This document shows, one piece after another, positions 61,335 through 64,000 of a DNA stretch of 64,000 nucleotides. Position 1 is the stretch's first letter; every line of letters begins with the position of its first letter. The position numbers and the translations under genes were made by a program. This DNA is from Xiphophorus maculatus (Eukaryota; Chordata; Actinopteri; Cyprinodontiformes; Poeciliidae). The notes beneath the pieces were generated by a model. That model ran no database searches. It was given only the letters and a program-made list of their open reading frames with translations, and was not told where the DNA came from. The stretch covers positions 4,409,466 to 4,473,465 of the forward strand of contig NC_036459.1 in NCBI RefSeq assembly GCF_002775205.1. Direction: 5' to 3'.

Positions 61335-62165
61335 CTCTGGAGACACATTTTATTTATTTCACGGCTCAAAATGTTCATCTGCATTACAAATGTGACATTT
61401 AATCCAAATTTGACTTCCAGCAATGAGCGAAGAGGCGTTGATCAAGAAGATTCAAGTGATCCATGTTAAAAATAACATACTAAAGGGTGCGCCTCCAAGT
61501 TCATGCACTATAAATAATAATAATAATAAAAAAAATAAAAAAAAACCAAGACGGGTTTAATAACGCAGCAGTAAACAACAGCGTAATGTATATCCTGAGA
61601 CTGCCAGTCTTGGCATGTTTGGGTGTGATAAAAGAAAAACGGAAACAAGCACATGACAAGACAATGTAATTTAATTTAGTTTTCCCCTCTAATGTGAGAA
61701 AATGATATGGGAGTGTGCAGAGCAGCGATGGGGAACGAGAGGAACCAAAGGGAGTGACTGCTGATTGTGGCACCACATTTTAAACAAATAAAAATAATCG
61801 ACTAGCATTACATAGTACGTACACATCAAGCCCAAAATTGATCGCAATGATATTGTGGCTTTCCTTCCGTGTTTTTATTTTATTTTTTTGGTTTAAAGTG
61901 AGGGTTAATTTTACAGAAATAAATACTAGACACTCAACATCACAGAGCTTAAAAAATATGAAGATAAATGAAATTCAACAACAAAAGTCTTATCTTTACA
62001 TAGTAAACACAATGCATTGATAATCATTTTTACTTTCCCCTGCAGTGGTACATTTAAAAATATATTCAACATCGTACACAATGTGTTGTCTTGAAAAAAA
62101 CAGAAGAGAAACAAGTCTCCAAGATGGCTGTTCAGTGCCTTCTACTCCGTTCGAGGTCCATAGTG
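61335..62165 (-). other. nrf1: NRF1 3' UTR and polyadenylation signals
   Basis: Minus-strand AT-rich sequence after the NRF1 stop codon. Two minus-strand AATAAA signals overlap near 61349-61358, and the sequence around them looks like a typical 3' end. The boundary is inferred. Confidence 0.5.
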
Positions 62166-62326
62166 TCACTGCTCCAAGGTCACGACCTCCACTGCCTGGC
62201 CGTCCAGTGTGACAGTGTTGTCTATGCGTGTGGCGACGGGCGCCATCGCCACCTGAACTGGCCGGTTGCCCTGGGCGAGGCTGGTCACTACAGTCTGGTA
62301 CATGCTGACCGGGATCTGGACCAATC
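62166..62326 (-). CDS. nrf1: Nuclear respiratory factor 1, last coding exon
   Basis: Partial gene. The exon runs on the minus strand from 62326 (after a GTTAG acceptor at 62328-62327) to the TGA at 62168-62166, starting in phase for (G)LVQIPVSMYQTVVTSLAQGN. It ends DNTVTLDGQAVEVVTLEQ, the exact C terminus of vertebrate NRF1. It encodes 52 residues of the C-terminal transactivation region; the DNA-binding domain and all earlier exons lie beyond 64000. NRF1 is a homodimeric activator of nuclear genes for mitochondrial respiration and of many CpG-island promoters. It converges on UBE2H with the microRNA cluster between, as in human. Confidence 0.96.
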
Positions 62327-64000
62327 CTAACGGGAACAAAGGAGAGCGGAATCGGCGTCAACACCAAGCAAAGGAAATATCATTTTACCTCTCAGAGACG
62401 ATGACGTTTTTGTTAGAATATCAACAACACATGTCAGAGTTCCTACTCAGTTTTTATGCTAAAATTTCCTGGTTCTAGATGGATGTACAGATGAAGAAAA
62501 CTCTTTAGATGAATACAAGAACATATGGGTGATGGACAAACGAATGACTGAATTAAATGGATCTATGTGTTGATGAATGAATAGAAGGACGGAAAGAAGG
62601 ACATATCAGTTGAATAAAAGGAAGTATAGACGATTGGAAGATAAATTTAGATGTACAGAATGGGTCAGTGGATGGATGGAGACGTGTATTGATATAAACC
62701 TCTCTTTTTTCCATATTCATCCAGCCCTGGAAACTAATAAAAATGAAATTCCATACTCCTTCAGATTGTGTAGGAACCTTGTATGTTACTTCATAGAGCA
62801 TTGTACCAATCAGACATCCTCGGCTCGCTTCCCCCATTCCCAGCTGTTTTAGTGTTTTGAGTCTCTGCCTGTAGGGATTATTGCTGCGGACATGTGGGCC
62901 TTTTGCTCCTCCCTGCAAGCTGCCACTGTGTCACAAGAAGGCCTGAATATCAGCGCAGGAGATGGCAGTGGCTTGCGATCGCTCCTGTAACTCATGCTAG
63001 GACTGGTAATAGCTCTGGATATCAGAGGAGGGATTAGCTGGAGAAACGCTGGCCTGAAAAGGTGGCCACAGAAACCACAGTAACTGACTGAAGGCTTCCA
63101 AAAGACCGCTCAGATATTTCCACTTTGACATTACAGAGGCCTGGCTGCGTTTATGTCAGTTTGTGAACGACATGAGCCAGTCAGCCAGCGGTATGAGTCA
63201 GCGCACTTCACTTCTGTATAGCTCCTGATTAGCTGACCTCAACAGAAGATACTGCATTATTTTTAAATGATAAAAATGAATACCCTTAATTTTAAGGCGT
63301 ACAATGTTGATGTACATTTTCACCGATATCTTAATTTGACAAATTTTTCAATAATATAGAAAGATTATTATTTATTTTTTTTACACTCCTTGTGTAGTAG
63401 AAACTGAAAACCGTTGGCCAATAGGTTATTGGATGAATATATTCTGTATTCTTTAATTAAATAATTCAGCTTCACTGATGTGATCAGATTTTTCTGTCTG
63501 TTCTTTCCTGGGCTTCGTTATATAGTTTTTCACCAACTGGTATTGTTCCTTTTAATATCTAGGGTTGAATTAGAATGCATGTAATTGGATGTGAATCTGG
63601 CAATATGACTGAATTGCAGGAAAATTGATCAGATTGTTTTGAACTGATATTTGATCAAATTGAATTCTGTCTGACTGTATATAAAATTGACCTTCTTGTC
63701 TTGTAAAGTATCTCAAGATGACATTTATTTCAAACGGGCAGTACATAAAAAAACGTAAAAAATGAAAAAAGAAAAAGTAAAAAAAGTTTCTTTCGGCTTA
63801 TCTTCAATTGCCCCATTTATCTTTGTTGTAAATTTTGTAATTTCTTGCACTGTGCTTGTTAGGTGTGCGCTCTGGTCCTGGCTTCACTCATGGGCTTTCT
63901 TAACCTCTGCAGGGTACAAACAGTAAGCTGAGACAAGAATGCGAACCGATTGATTTTCTATAAGTGCTCTATCCCATTCAACACTGAAAGCGATGCTGGC
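62327..64000 (-). other. nrf1: NRF1 intron (partial)
   Basis: No further exon is recognised up to the window end. A degenerate GGATG/GAATGA-type simple repeat lies at about 62480-62690. The GC-richer part at 62.9-63.2 kb has no coding signature; it could be a regulatory element, which cannot be tested here. Confidence 0.6.

Noticed and set aside
62326-64000. More NRF1 exons
   Set aside because: I searched the minus strand for NRF1-like frames with splice sites and found none, so this is intron.

Overview
This window is vertebrate nuclear DNA, almost certainly from a teleost (ray-finned) fish. Its genes have many short exons with canonical vertebrate splice sites. Introns and intergenic DNA are AT-rich and full of microsatellites and decayed Tc1-like, hAT-like and LINE repeats of the kinds common in teleosts. 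It also carries a cation/proton exchanger (CAX) gene, a family that teleosts keep and mammals lack. Species cannot be named from the sequence.

Layout from left to right. (1) 1-2933 (+): 3' half of a CAX-type Ca2+/H+ antiporter gene, ten exons. (2) 3287-8326 (-): KLHDC10, complete in nine exons with its 3' UTR; it converges on the CAX gene. (3) 9440-14055 (+): ZC3HC1 (NIPA), complete in ten exons and divergent from KLHDC10. It has one AT-AC U12-type intron and two GC-AG introns. (4) 16945-36154 (+): UBE2H, complete in seven exons, 183 residues. Its 15.4-kb first intron is U12-type (GT-AG) and holds several decayed transposons and two long TA tracts. (5) About 39.9-61.3 kb: a 21-kb interval with no protein-coding gene that I can support. 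It holds the miR-183/miR-96/miR-182 sensory-organ microRNA cluster, packed into about 0.7 kb at 49.17-49.89 kb on the + strand, plus candidate promoters upstream, a LINE remnant, MITE-like repeats and a striking 2.35-kb foldback element at 55.5-57.8 kb. (6) 61335-62326 (-): last coding exon and 3' UTR of NRF1; the rest of that gene lies to the right of the window.

The order and orientation KLHDC10 / ZC3HC1 / UBE2H / miR-183 cluster / NRF1 match human chromosome 7q32, so this is an old conserved block with the CAX gene as a local difference. The genes do not form a single pathway: CAX handles Ca2+/H+ exchange, KLHDC10 and UBE2H belong to ubiquitin ligase systems, ZC3HC1 sits at the nuclear basket, NRF1 is a transcription factor, and the microRNAs act in sensory cells. 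The points I find most worth a second look are the two minor-spliceosome introns in adjacent genes, the foldback element downstream of the microRNA cluster, and the candidate promoters of the microRNA primary transcript.
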